A stretch of 64,000 nt of DNA from Candidatus Diapherotrites archaeon (GTDB lineage: Archaea; Iainarchaeota; Iainarchaeia; Iainarchaeales; 1-14-0-10-31-34): NCBI GenBank assembly GCA_040755695.1, contig JBFMAK010000002.1:1-64000 (forward strand), written 5' to 3'. A program made the translations under genes and the position numbers. Shown here one piece after another: positions 23,340-31,486 of the stretch (the first letter of the stretch is position 1; each line of letters starts with the position of its first letter). The notes under the pieces were generated by a model. It ran no database searches. It was not told where the DNA came from and worked only from the letters and a program-made list of their open reading frames with translations.

Positions 23340-23876
23340 ATGACAAAGTTGCTTGTGATTAGTGACAGCAGCTCTTTGATCATTGGAACAAAGGCCGGAT
23401 TATTGACTGCACTATGTGAAGAATTTGAGGTTGAAATTCCTGAGAAAGTGTTTGAAGAAACCGTTGCAGCAGGAAAAGAGTTGCAAAAAATAGATGCATT
23501 GAAAATAGAGGAAGCAATCGAAGAAAACAAAATAATGGTTAAAAAAGCAACGCCTATTAAAGACAGCAAGGTAATGAAATGGTTCAAGGAACTTAATCTG
23601 GATGAAGGAGAAAGTCAGGCAATACATCTTTACATTCAAACAAATGCAAAACTTTTGCTGGTCGACGACAAGCAAGCAATAAATGCAGCAAAATTGCTTG
23701 AAATAAACTGGGCAACTATTCCAGACATTATTGTAGGGTTTGCTGAAAGGGCAAAAATCCCCAAAGAAAATGCTTTAGAAGCACTAAAAATAGCACAGCA
23801 GGAAGGGAGATATAAGATTGATTTTATTCTTAAAGCATTTAATAAAATCGAAAAAATTAAAGGAGGAAAAAAATGA
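23340..23876 (+). CDS. DUF3368 PIN-like toxin
   Basis: The 178-residue protein has VISDSSSLI (first aspartate) near residue 7, a central LNLDEGESQAIHLY (acidic pair) and LLLVDDKQAINAA, the pattern of DUF3368 PIN-like RNases. The C-terminus is a helical tail. The AGGTTTATAAT promoter lies 27 bp upstream. The next gene, a UPF0175 protein, overlaps by 4 bp, the usual partner arrangement. Confidence 0.85.
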   Translation: MTKLLVISDSSSLIIGTKAGLLTALCEEFEVEIPEKVFEETVAAGKELQKIDALKIEEAIEENKIMVKKATPIKDSKVMKWFKELNLDEGESQAIHLYIQTNAKLLLVDDKQAINAAKLLEINWATIPDIIVGFAERAKIPKENALEALKIAQQEGRYKIDFILKAFNKIEKIKGGKK

Positions 23877-24187
23877 AAACTGAGTTAGTTTCCGCAAGAT
23901 TTGAAAAGACAGACACTGCACTAATAGAAGAAGTTGCCAAAGAAGAAAAAACAGACAAAACTACGGCCTTGAAAAGGATATTTTCACTGGGGGCAAAACA
24001 GTACAAGCTAGAAAAAGCCATAGAGCAATACCAAAAAGGACAAATAAGCATAGGCAAAGCAGCAGAAAAAGCAGGAGTCAGCTTGTGGGAAATAATGGAC
24101 GAACTAAAAGAAAGAAACATAGTTAACCCGTTAGGCGAAGAGGAATTCAAAGAAGGCCTCAAAAACCTTGAAAAGGTTTGGAAATGA
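23873..24187 (+). CDS. UPF0175-type antitoxin
   Basis: The 104-residue protein has an N-terminal segment that looks RHH-like (LVSARFEKTDTALIEEVAKE) and a C-terminal UPF0175 HTH (GQISIGKAAEKAGVSLWEIM). These proteins neutralise DUF3368 toxins. An AGGAGG-type site just before the ATG (23864-23869) lies inside the toxin gene, and a 4-bp ATGA overlap follows with the next gene. Confidence 0.85.
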   Translation: MKTELVSARFEKTDTALIEEVAKEEKTDKTTALKRIFSLGAKQYKLEKAIEQYQKGQISIGKAAEKAGVSLWEIMDELKERNIVNPLGEEEFKEGLKNLEKVWK

Positions 24188-24486
24188 GCAAAAATGCAAT
24201 TGGTTGGACTCACATAATATTGGAAGCATACTGCGCTAGGAAATGGAGCGACAAAAAAGACAAATACTGGTATGAAGTTGTCGATTGGAAAAAATTCAAA
24301 ACCAAAAAAGTTCCAAATCCCCGCTATGACCCAAAATACAAACTGCCAAAAAAGCCGTATTACTGTATAGGAATCCCCCAATATATTTGTCTGGAAAAGA
24401 ACTGCCCACATCTTGCATACACAGATGCCTTAAAGAGAGATTACCTGTTCTTAAATAAAAAATACAAAAAGAAGGAAAAGAAATGA
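24184..24486 (+). CDS. Small cysteine/lysine-rich protein
   Basis: The 100-residue product is basic, with MSKNAIGWTHIILEAYCARK at the start and cysteines in YYCIGIPQYICLEKNCPH that might bind metal. The ATG at 24184 overlaps the UPF0175 stop, making it the third gene of the operon. I do not recognise it. Confidence 0.6.
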   Translation: MSKNAIGWTHIILEAYCARKWSDKKDKYWYEVVDWKKFKTKKVPNPRYDPKYKLPKKPYYCIGIPQYICLEKNCPHLAYTDALKRDYLFLNKKYKKKEKK

Positions 24487-24602
24487 GAAACCGCAAACCT
24501 CTTACTCCCAACAACATGCCTCCAATTGACAAATCCAGAAGACGGGATATTACTATTTCTGTGGTAGAAGAAGTATTCTGCGCTTACAGAGTGAAAAGAT
24601 GA
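24483..24602 (+). CDS. Possible 39-residue protein spanning repeat R7
   Basis: ATGA overlap with the preceding stop begins a frame encoding a basic N-terminal half (MRNRKPLTPNNMPPIDKSRR) and a hydrophobic end. The R7 site forms its middle, so the frame may be a chance extension of the operon through an attachment site. Confidence 0.35.
   Translation: MRNRKPLTPNNMPPIDKSRRRDITISVVEEVFCAYRVKR
24529..24553 (+). repeat. tRNA-Tyr-derived site R7
   Basis: AAATCCAGAAGACGGGAT (24531-24548) matches tRNA-Tyr 14320-14337 at 15 of 18 positions. It is the last and most worn copy seen, and the likely far boundary of the array. Confidence 0.6.
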
Positions 24603-24646
24603 GGGCTAGCTAAATGATTATATATGACTATTCTTATAGTTTTATA

Positions 24647-24959
24647 ATGAAACGCACTATTGTTCAGCGTATTAAAGCAGCCTGGTTTAGTACTCCTTTA
24701 GAAGTTGCTAAAGGAGCTATTAGAGGTCAAGTGATAAGAGTTACAAACCATCATAGATATGTTGCACTAAAAAAAAAATAGACCAAATCGTAAACTGCTT
24801 GTAAAACAAAAAAATGAATTAGTTAAAAAAGTAAAAGAGACCCTTAAAGGCAAGGGGATTGGGGTAGTAAAAGTTTTTGGAAGAGTTAAAACGTCTACAA
24901 ACGGCAAACAATCTAACCTCCCTGTGCAAATCATTAAGGCAGAATTTTTTTATCTTTAG
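24647..24959 (+). pseudogene. Small gene split by a frameshift at an A10 run
   Basis: The first frame encodes 44 residues (MKRTIVQRIKAAWFSTPLEV..HHRYVALKKK) and stops at 24779-24781, right after ten A residues (24769-24778). Removing one A continues the frame as NRPNRKLLVKQKN...KGIGVVKVFGRVKT...IIKAEFFYL to 24959, giving about 103 basic residues. The join looks natural, so this is a recent frameshift, a sequencing error in the homopolymer, or slippage-dependent expression. A TATATGAC-like promoter precedes it. Family unknown. Confidence 0.55.
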
Positions 24960-26047
24960 CGCTTTGTTTTTGAGGGAGGCTCTGGCTCGAAAGATTTTTC
25001 AGCTTTCAGGTCTATTGCCAGTTCTACAAGAGAAATAGTAAGCCTTGCAATCTTCTTCAGGTGATGCAGTAATTCTTTTTCTTCGTCAGAGCATTTCTCG
25101 TAAAGCTTTCTTGCATTCTTCTCAATTTCATCTTCTCTCTCAAAAATCTTTACTGCCTTTTTAAGCTCGAAATTGCAAAACAGGCTATAATAGGATTCAA
25201 AGTGGGAGTTGATTTCACTTAACAATTTAAGGCAGTTCTTCTTGTACTTGTGCTTGTCCTGGGTTACATGCTGTGCAATTATCTTGTATTCGTCTCCTAC
25301 AAGCTCAAGCAGAAAAATAGTGGAATAAATTGTGGGCGTCTTCTTGTATTCCTCATAGCCTTTAACGTTGAACACCCTGAAGCAGTAGTCTTGAAACCTG
25401 TCAATGTTTGTGTCAATCATGTGAATTGTTCTAAGAGTTGAAAAATCGTTTTTTTCTATTGCTTCTAATACATCCTTCCCCATTGAAATCAAGAGCATGA
25501 AAATCCTCTTCAATGCATTGTCGAATTCCTTGTAGGAAATTTCCCCCAACTGTTTTACTACCACATAACCCTGTTTTTGCTCAATTATTTCCACCCCAAT
25601 GAACCTATTCACTAAAGCCTGAATTGAATCAAGCGCAGTAATATTAGGCACTCTCTTAGGCACAAGGCCCCTATAAAACCAGTCGGTTGTATCATAAAGG
25701 TTAAGGCTTTCATTAGAGGGGCTTGGGAAAAGCCTTTCATAGTACAATTCATTCAATTTCTCGTTATTGTTTTCAGTGCTGTCAAAATTGATTTTTATTT
25801 CATCATAGCCTGCCCTGTACACAGCTGAAATATAACGCCATAAAAGCTTGTTGGGAAGGCCTGTAATGTCAATTTCAGCCCTGGTGTTGCCGTTGTTATT
25901 GACCTTGTCAGTGTTTATTACAAGAGAATTTCCTTTTTCAACTAAATCAATTTCAGAGCCAGGGCTCAGGCCCTGCTGCCTGGCCCACCTAATAGGAATA
26001 GTAACAGTAAAAGTGTTGTGGCCCTGTCTTATGACCTTTCTCTTCAT
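24956..26047 (-). CDS. AbrB/SpoVT-PhoU-type regulator
   Basis: Starting at MKRKVIRQGHNT the product is 363 residues. The first 45 form a SpoVT/AbrB DNA-binding swapped hairpin (TFTVTIPIRWARQQGLSPGSEIDL). The rest is helical with PhoU-like repeats (about 150-345, including ALKRIFMLLISMGKDVLEAI). Archaeal AbrB-PhoU proteins are linked to phosphate uptake control, though no pst genes are here. An upstream ATG at 26068 gives a poorer N-terminus. It marks the return to normal gene order after the array. Confidence 0.82.
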   Translation of the reverse strand: MKRKVIRQGHNTFTVTIPIRWARQQGLSPGSEIDLVEKGNSLVINTDKVNNNGNTRAEIDITGLPNKLLWRYISAVYRAGYDEIKINFDSTENNNEKLNELYYERLFPSPSNESLNLYDTTDWFYRGLVPKRVPNITALDSIQALVNRFIGVEIIEQKQGYVVVKQLGEISYKEFDNALKRIFMLLISMGKDVLEAIEKNDFSTLRTIHMIDTNIDRFQDYCFRVFNVKGYEEYKKTPTIYSTIFLLELVGDEYKIIAQHVTQDKHKYKKNCLKLLSEINSHFESYYSLFCNFELKKAVKIFEREDEIEKNARKLYEKCSDEEKELLHHLKKIARLTISLVELAIDLKAEKSFEPEPPSKTKR

Positions 26048-26213
26048 ACATATAATAATTAAAGGCAAAAAAAATATAATACTATTTTTTTAATATAAAA
26101 AATATAGAAAATATATTCTGTATATTTAATATATTAAAATATATTTAACGAGGAAAACCGTTTTATAATTGGGCTGAGCTTCTTTTACTGGGGAAATTGC
26201 TTGGAGGCTTGTT

Positions 26214-26360
26214 ATGAAAATGAAATTTAATGGAGCTAAGAAAAAATTAATTTCATCAAATATCAACAACAGGCTTTTCTTTGAATGCATTGTTCATTCG
26301 CTCATGTTTTTGTCCATGGAGTTATTCATTAAAATCTTCTTGCTTAAAATTCCATTATAA
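26214..26360 (+). CDS. Possible 48-residue small protein
   Basis: A frame with GGAGG 7 bases before the ATG and a TTTTATAATT box about 50 bp upstream encodes a basic N-terminus and a hydrophobic C-terminal helix (LMFLSMELFIKIFLLKI). It fills most of the 334-bp gap between 26048 and 26381; the rest is very AT-rich promoter DNA. Confidence 0.5.
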   Translation: MKMKFNGAKKKLISSNINNRLFFECIVHSLMFLSMELFIKIFLLKIPL

Positions 26361-26381
26361 GCACAAAAAAGGCATCGCTCA

Positions 26382-27236
26382 ATGGACAAAAGAATTATTT
26401 TAAGCGCTTCAGGCCTGTTGCTTGCCTTGTTTGGCATAATTCAGGCAGTAAGGTTCCATTCAGGCTTTTGGTACACTTACTTTATTGTTGGGGCATGGCT
26501 TTTCTTTGACTGCTATGACTTCAGATTAAGGGGCACTTCAATTCTCTCCCTTCTCCTAGAAAAAAAATTCAAGGAATTCTTCAAGCTTTTCTTTTTCTTT
26601 TTTGCTTTCGGCCTTCTTCTGGACCTGATTTACGGGAGATTTTTAGGGAAATTCTGGCTCTACCCAAATTTCAGTTATCCATTGAATTACATTTATCCTG
26701 CCTTCATTTTCTATACCTTCGGGGCATTTGCAATATATGAATTGTATTATTTCCTTGAATTCTTTTTAAGGAAAAAATTAAGTGAAAACAGAAAAAAGAA
26801 GAAATTAAAGGAAGAAACAAAAAAAAGAATTTCAGACTCCCTCATTGCAATACTTTTTATTTCAATTATTGCCCCAATAATTTCTTTTGCCTTCTTTTCT
26901 AGCGCCTTCATAAGGGAAATAATTTTTGCTGGAATGGTCGCAGACATTTTCGCTTTCGATGCAGTCGTATTCAAAAGGCACGGGCAGTCATTGCTGTTCG
27001 AAATGCTTGAAGGAAACAAGAAAATTCTTTTATTAATCATCATGACGTGGATTATAAATTTTTTGCTGCATGAAATCCCTAACACTTTTGCCCGTGAATG
27101 GGTTTACAGGAACATTCCCCTTTCAGGAGCGCAGTTCGCAGGCCTTCCGTTGCTAATTTTTTGGGGGTGGCTTTTCCTGACAGTGAACATTGTTGCAGTA
27201 GTGAATATTTTTACTGGAACAAAAAAGCAGCATTGA
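26382..27236 (+). CDS. Multi-pass membrane protein
   Basis: The 284-residue protein has about eight hydrophobic segments, broken by a lysine-rich loop near residues 130-150 (FLRKKLSENRKKKKLKEETKKR). Several aromatic-rich helices (FWLYPNFSYPLNYIYPAFIFY, near 88-108) recall carotenoid-cyclase-like membrane enzymes, but no diagnostic motif was identified. It sits alone between a regulator and small redox genes. Confidence 0.7.
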   Translation: MDKRIILSASGLLLALFGIIQAVRFHSGFWYTYFIVGAWLFFDCYDFRLRGTSILSLLLEKKFKEFFKLFFFFFAFGLLLDLIYGRFLGKFWLYPNFSYPLNYIYPAFIFYTFGAFAIYELYYFLEFFLRKKLSENRKKKKLKEETKKRISDSLIAILFISIIAPIISFAFFSSAFIREIIFAGMVADIFAFDAVVFKRHGQSLLFEMLEGNKKILLLIIMTWIINFLLHEIPNTFAREWVYRNIPLSGAQFAGLPLLIFWGWLFLTVNIVAVVNIFTGTKKQH

Positions 27237-27292
27237 TTTATAATATTTTTCTATGATTAATAATGAAATAAAACGGGAATTCGGGGAATTTA

Positions 27293-27517
27293 ATGAAGAA
27301 AATAACAAAAGAAATGACAATGCAAGAAATACTTGAATTAAAGCCAGAGGCAGCGCAAACCATGATGAAAAACGGGCTTCACTGCCTGGGCTGCCATGTC
27401 TCAATGTATGAAACATTAGAGCAAGGCTGCCTGGCCCACGGAATGGATGGAAAGAAGATTAACGAGATAGTGAAAGAAATCAACAAGAATAATTCAAAAA
27501 ATTCAAAGAAAGGGTGA
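27293..27517 (+). CDS. DUF1858-domain small redox protein
   Basis: The 74-residue protein matches DUF1858: an N-terminal ITKEMTMQEILELKPEAAQ, then GLHCLGCHVSMYETLEQGC with the CxxC pair characteristic of the family. These proteins are thought to act in thiol or iron-sulfur redox chemistry. A ferredoxin gene starts 4 bp later, so the two are probably an operon. Confidence 0.85.
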   Translation: MKKITKEMTMQEILELKPEAAQTMMKNGLHCLGCHVSMYETLEQGCLAHGMDGKKINEIVKEINKNNSKNSKKG

Positions 27518-27521
27518 TTGA

Positions 27522-27737
27522 ATGGCAAAATACAAGATAGAGCATGACAGGCCAAACTGCATTGGCTGCGGGGCCTGCGCTGCAGTATGCCCCGGCAACT
27601 GGGAGATGACTGGAGACAAAGCAAAGCCAAAGAAAACAGACTTGAACGAACTAGGATGCAACATGAATGCAGCGCAAAGCTGCCCAGTGAATGTAATACA
27701 CATCACAGACACTCAAGCAAAAAAGAAGCTTATCTGA
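27522..27737 (+). CDS. [4Fe-4S] ferredoxin, single cluster
   Basis: The 71-residue protein has CIGCGACAAVCPGNW (CxxCxxCxxxCP layout) near residue 13. A late SCPVNVI supplies the fourth-cysteine region as in monocluster ferredoxins. The second classical cluster motif is absent. It would carry electrons, possibly for the DUF1858 protein or, by inference, for the hydrogenase 5 kb downstream, which lacks its own electron-transfer subunits. Confidence 0.85.
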   Translation: MAKYKIEHDRPNCIGCGACAAVCPGNWEMTGDKAKPKKTDLNELGCNMNAAQSCPVNVIHITDTQAKKKLI

Positions 27738-27755
27738 AAAAAAAGGAATTATTAA

Positions 27756-28256
27756 ATGGACACTTTCTCTCACCCTTTCTGGACTTACTTTCTTGCAAGA
27801 AAAAAATACTGGGTGAAACAGGCAGTAATTGCATCAATTATTCCTGACATTCCATTCATTGCAACCCTAATTATTACAACACTCTTAGGGTTAAGCTTCA
27901 CCCAATTCCTTTCTTTTTATAAGGGCTCAATTGCTTTCCAAGTGTCAAATTTACTGCATTCGTTCATAGTTTTTGCAATAATTTCAATTGTAATACTAAT
28001 AAAATTCCAGCAATTTAAAGGAGTGGTTTTCGGGCTGGGATTTCATAATGTTCTGGACCTTTTCACTCACGCAAATTACGGGCACCAAATCTTCTGGCCC
28101 CTATCAAAATTTACTTTTGTTTCCCCCATAGGCTACGCTGAACCTCAATATTATGCAATAGAACTCAATATAATAAATTTCTCTTTAATAATAACCGCAA
28201 TAATTTATTTATGGAGAGAAAAGAACCCAAAAACAAAAGCCCTGCGAAACAAATAA
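27756..28256 (+). CDS. Membrane-bound metal-dependent hydrolase-like protein
   Basis: The 166-residue protein has four hydrophobic segments and conserved-looking histidines and aspartates at membrane edges: FSHPFWTYF near the start, IIPDIPF, LLHSFIVF and FHNVLDLFTH. This matches the pattern of the YdjM-like inner-membrane hydrolase family. Substrate unknown. It begins 18 bp after the ferredoxin stop. Confidence 0.7.
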   Translation: MDTFSHPFWTYFLARKKYWVKQAVIASIIPDIPFIATLIITTLLGLSFTQFLSFYKGSIAFQVSNLLHSFIVFAIISIVILIKFQQFKGVVFGLGFHNVLDLFTHANYGHQIFWPLSKFTFVSPIGYAEPQYYAIELNIINFSLIITAIIYLWREKNPKTKALRNK

Positions 28257-28294
28257 AAAAACTCCCCACTAATTCTTTTTTAAAGAAAAAAGGT

Positions 28295-28516
28295 GCCTCG
28301 GTAGTCTAGCGGTTAGGATGCGGCCCTGTCGCCCCGCCCTTTCTTTTTAGAAAAAAGAAAGTGTAGGTTACCCAAAGAAAAAGGGAATTTTGCCAAAGCA
28401 AAATTCAATTATTATGATTTTTCTTTCTTTGGGATAACTTACCACTTTCTTTCTTTTCCTAAAAGAAAGAAAGGGGGAGAAAGGCTGCGACTCGGGTTCG
28501 ATTCCCGGCCGAGGCG
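28295..28516 (+). tRNA. tRNA-Asp (GTC) with 150-nt intron
   Basis: The acceptor GCCTCGG pairs with CCGAGGC, discriminator G. The anticodon stem CGGCC/GGCTG carries anticodon GTC at 28328-28330, and the intron runs 28332-28481 between positions 37 and 38. The T-arm is TCGGG-TTCGATT-CCCGG. The intron holds two copies of the purine/pyrimidine repeat in opposite orientation with a small hairpin between, so it can fold into one long arm. Confidence 0.9.
28337..28475 (+). repeat. Inverted pair of double-hairpin repeats, copies D1 and D2
   Basis: D1 (28337-28385) runs forward with core GTGTAGGTTACCCA. D2 (28417-28475) is reverse-complemented, with TGGGATAACTTACCAC-like core sequence. The spacer carries AATTTTGC-CAAA-GCAAAATT (28387-28406). 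The head-to-head pair is the only double copy of this family in the window. Confidence 0.75.
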
Positions 28517-28619
28517 AACTTTTTTATTCAGCCGAATCAAGGCAATAAATTTAAATTGGATTAAACCTAATTTTAAGCAGAATATTATTATTGTATGTGT
28601 TTAATGGCTGAGGGAGAAA

Positions 28620-29771
28620 ATGAGGCTTGCTGTATTCACTGATACTTTCTGGCCGCAGATAAATGGGGTTGTGACCTCAATTGCCAATTCGTGCAATGCC
28701 CTGGCAGAAAAAGGCCATGAAATAATAATTTTTGCTCCTCAACCAAAAGAAAAAAAAGCCGGATTAAAATTAAATAAAAAAATCAAGGTGCAATGGATTG
28801 CTGCAATCAACCTGCCCACATACAAGGAGTACAGGATTTCGCCTCCACTATCAATAAAAGCAGAAGAAGAAGTAAGAAAATTCAATCCGGGCATAATTCA
28901 CGTGCACACACCTTTCTCTCTTGGATGGATTGGAGTCAGCCTAGCAAAAATAATGAGGAAGCCCTTGATTGGAACTTATCATACACTCCTCCCTGAATTT
29001 TTGGTTTACCTTCCTCTGCCCCTAATAAAAAAAACAGACATTGCAAAAAAGATCAGCTGGGCTTACACCAAATTATTCTACAAAAACTGCAATGTAATTA
29101 CAACGCCCTCAGAGGCAATGAAAAAAGAACTGGAAGCACACGGCCTGAAGAATGTGTTCGTGCTTTCCAATGCAATAGACTTTGAGTTATTCAATGAATC
29201 TAGGAAAAAAGAATTTGACTTAAAAAAAATAAGGCTGGTTTACTTTGGAAGGATAAGCTACGAGAAAAACATTGAAGTAATAATCAAGGCAGTGAAAATA
29301 CTTAAACAGAAAAAATTTCCTGTGGAATTCAGGGTAATAGGTAATGGTCCTGCAATTGAATCCCTGAAAGAAGAATCAAAAAAAGCCGGGCTGGAGAAAG
29401 AAGTGCAATTCTTGGGTGCATTCAGGGGAAAGAAATTGGCAGAAAAAGTAAGTGAAAGCAACATCTTTGTTACGGCAAGCACGATTGAAACCCAAGGCCT
29501 TACAGTGTTCGAGGCAATGGCCATAGGGCTTCCGTGCATCGGGGCAGACTACCTTGCAATACCCGAAGCAATCAAGGAAGGAGTAAATGGATTCTTGTTC
29601 AAGGCATTCAATGAAAAGCAGTTAGCAGAAAAAATAATTAAACTTCATTCATCACAAGAATTAATGCAGGGGCTATCAGAAAACGCAGTGAATACAGCTA
29701 AAGAGAAATCAATTAAAAACATTGAAAGAGAGTTGGAGAAATTATACGAAAAAACAAAGAAATCAAAGTAA
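28620..29771 (+). CDS. GT4-family glycosyltransferase
   Basis: The 383-residue protein starts MRLAVFTDTFWPQINGVVTS, typical of GT-B glycosyltransferases of family 4 (mannosyl- or glucosyl-lipid type). It has the donor-site pattern VYFGRISYEKNIEVIIKA (about 205-222) and the E(x7)E-type segment ETQGLTVFEAMAIGLPCIG near 290-308. It likely moves a sugar from a nucleotide sugar to a lipid or polymer at the membrane. GGAGA lies before the ATG. Genes for a membrane protein and geranylgeranyl reductase follow closely. Confidence 0.87.
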   Translation: MRLAVFTDTFWPQINGVVTSIANSCNALAEKGHEIIIFAPQPKEKKAGLKLNKKIKVQWIAAINLPTYKEYRISPPLSIKAEEEVRKFNPGIIHVHTPFSLGWIGVSLAKIMRKPLIGTYHTLLPEFLVYLPLPLIKKTDIAKKISWAYTKLFYKNCNVITTPSEAMKKELEAHGLKNVFVLSNAIDFELFNESRKKEFDLKKIRLVYFGRISYEKNIEVIIKAVKILKQKKFPVEFRVIGNGPAIESLKEESKKAGLEKEVQFLGAFRGKKLAEKVSESNIFVTASTIETQGLTVFEAMAIGLPCIGADYLAIPEAIKEGVNGFLFKAFNEKQLAEKIIKLHSSQELMQGLSENAVNTAKEKSIKNIERELEKLYEKTKKSK

Positions 29772-29788
29772 AAAAGGGGGAGAAAAAA

Positions 29789-30223
29789 ATGGATTACAAA
29801 CAAATAATAATTGCGGCAATAATATTCACAGTAATAGGATACATAATTCATATATTGGGGGCAATGGCTTCAATGAGCTACTACCTTGACCCAAACTACT
29901 TTGCAGTGTGGAGCAAGATAATGATGCCCGCAGCAGGGCCTCCGCCAGCGGAATTCACTTACTATTCAATTGCATTTGGATTCATCGCAGCATTACTCTA
30001 TGCAATAGTATACAGTGAAATAAAGAAGGCGGTGCCAGGAAAAGATGCTACAGAAAAAGGACTCAATTACGGGCTAATACTATTCCTTGTAGCAGCAATT
30101 CCCTCAAGCCTTTCAATGATACTGCTCATAAACCTTCCTGCAATGCTTGTAGTGGAATGGGCAATAGAAAGCCTCATAATTTTCCTGTTAGGCGGAATGA
30201 CAATAGCAAAAATAGTGAAATGA
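29789..30223 (+). CDS. Four-helix membrane protein
   Basis: The 144-residue protein has four predicted membrane helices (about 5-30, 60-80, 97-117 and 120-140). No family is recognised. It starts 17 bp after the glycosyltransferase with GGGGGAG upstream and is followed 18 bp later by the geranylgeranyl reductase, so the three may be co-transcribed. Confidence 0.65.
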   Translation: MDYKQIIIAAIIFTVIGYIIHILGAMASMSYYLDPNYFAVWSKIMMPAAGPPPAEFTYYSIAFGFIAALLYAIVYSEIKKAVPGKDATEKGLNYGLILFLVAAIPSSLSMILLINLPAMLVVEWAIESLIIFLLGGMTIAKIVK

Positions 30224-30241
30224 AAATTAAGGGGAAAAACA

Positions 30242-31474
30242 ATGAAGCAGGAATTTGACGCAATAATTGTAGGCGCAGGGCCTGCTGGCTCGAGCTGCGC
30301 GTGCTTTCTTGGAATGCAGGGAATTCACACTTTGCTTTTGGAGAAAGAAAGAATGCCGAAAGAAAAGGCATGCGGTGACGGATTGAGCTGGAAGACTCTT
30401 GCCCTCCTTAGGGAACTCAAAATAGAAAAAGAAATTGAGAGAAGGCCTCACAAGAAAATTTACGGGATAACAGTTTCTTCCCCGGAAGGAATTACAGCAG
30501 AAATCCCAATAGAAATAATAAAAGGAAAGCCTTCAGGCTACGTGTTCAAAAGAAAAGACTTTGACGGAATCCTGTTCGAAAAAGCAAAGGCATTCAGTTC
30601 AGTGAAAGCAATTGAAGGGTTTGAAGTGAAAGGCCTTACTGAAAAAAAAGGAAAAATAACTGGAGTAAAAGGAATTGACCCAAAAGGAAAAGAAAAAGAA
30701 TTCCATGCAAAAGTTATTGCGGGGGCAGACGGGGTGAACTCGCTTATAGCAGAAAAAATAAGAGGAAGAGAACATGATTCAAAGCATAACTGCATTGCGC
30801 TCAGGGCTTATTACAGGAATGTCAAAGGCTGCAAAGACAAAATAGAAATTCACTTCATTAAAGATTTGATTCCAGGATATTTCTGGGTTTTCCCTGAAGC
30901 AGAAGGCCTGTACAATGTAGGCCTTGGAATAATTGAATGTGACATGAAGAAAATGGGAAAGAACTTGAGGGAAGAACTCCAACGAATAATAAAAAAGGAA
31001 CCATTATTCAAGGAAAGATTCAGGAATGCGAGAAGGATTACACCATTAAAGGGATGGCAGCTGCCTTTTGGCTCAAAGAAAAGGAAGGTACAGGAAAAGA
31101 ACTGCATTTTATTGGGAGACGCAGCAGGGCTTGTAGACCCTTTTTCAGGTGAGGGCATATCAAATTCTGTTGCAAGCGGGATAATTGCAGCAAAAGTGAT
31201 AGGTGAGGCACTGAAAGAGAAAAACGAAAAAAAATTTGAAAGAAAACTGTGCGAGTATGAAAAAGAATTATGGAATGAATTATGGCCTGAATTGAAGAGG
31301 AGTTACAGGCTACAGAAAGCAGGCAAAATGAAGTTCTTGCTTAACTGGATTATAAGGAAAGCAAACAAAAGCAAAAAAGCAAATGAATTGATTGCAGAAA
31401 GCCTTGCAAAAGTGCAAATGAGGGAAAAACCGGAATTCAACTTAATATTTTTACTGAAAGTGCTTTTCAGCTGA
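30242..31474 (+). CDS. Geranylgeranyl reductase family protein
   Basis: The 410-residue flavoprotein has the FAD Rossmann motif DAIIVGAGPAGSSCA at residues 6-20, the conserved CGDGLSW region near 41-47, and the late FAD contact LLGDAAGLVDPFSGEGI near 296-312. Enzymes of this family saturate geranylgeranyl chains of archaeal membrane lipids. A small basic C-terminal region follows. Tetraether synthase and cis-prenyltransferase genes lie 11-13 kb downstream, consistent with archaeal lipid production. Confidence 0.9.
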   Translation: MKQEFDAIIVGAGPAGSSCACFLGMQGIHTLLLEKERMPKEKACGDGLSWKTLALLRELKIEKEIERRPHKKIYGITVSSPEGITAEIPIEIIKGKPSGYVFKRKDFDGILFEKAKAFSSVKAIEGFEVKGLTEKKGKITGVKGIDPKGKEKEFHAKVIAGADGVNSLIAEKIRGREHDSKHNCIALRAYYRNVKGCKDKIEIHFIKDLIPGYFWVFPEAEGLYNVGLGIIECDMKKMGKNLREELQRIIKKEPLFKERFRNARRITPLKGWQLPFGSKKRKVQEKNCILLGDAAGLVDPFSGEGISNSVASGIIAAKVIGEALKEKNEKKFERKLCEYEKELWNELWPELKRSYRLQKAGKMKFLLNWIIRKANKSKKANELIAESLAKVQMREKPEFNLIFLLKVLFS

Positions 31475-31486
31475 AGAGGAAAAAAA

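Noticed and set aside
24178-24183. TTG start for the cysteine-rich protein
   Set aside because: The ATG at 24184 gives the ATGA overlap with the preceding stop, the pattern used by neighbouring genes.
14141-24602. CRISPR array from the regularly similar repeats
   Set aside because: Intervals are 0.7-3.2 kb and contain genes; no cas genes are nearby.
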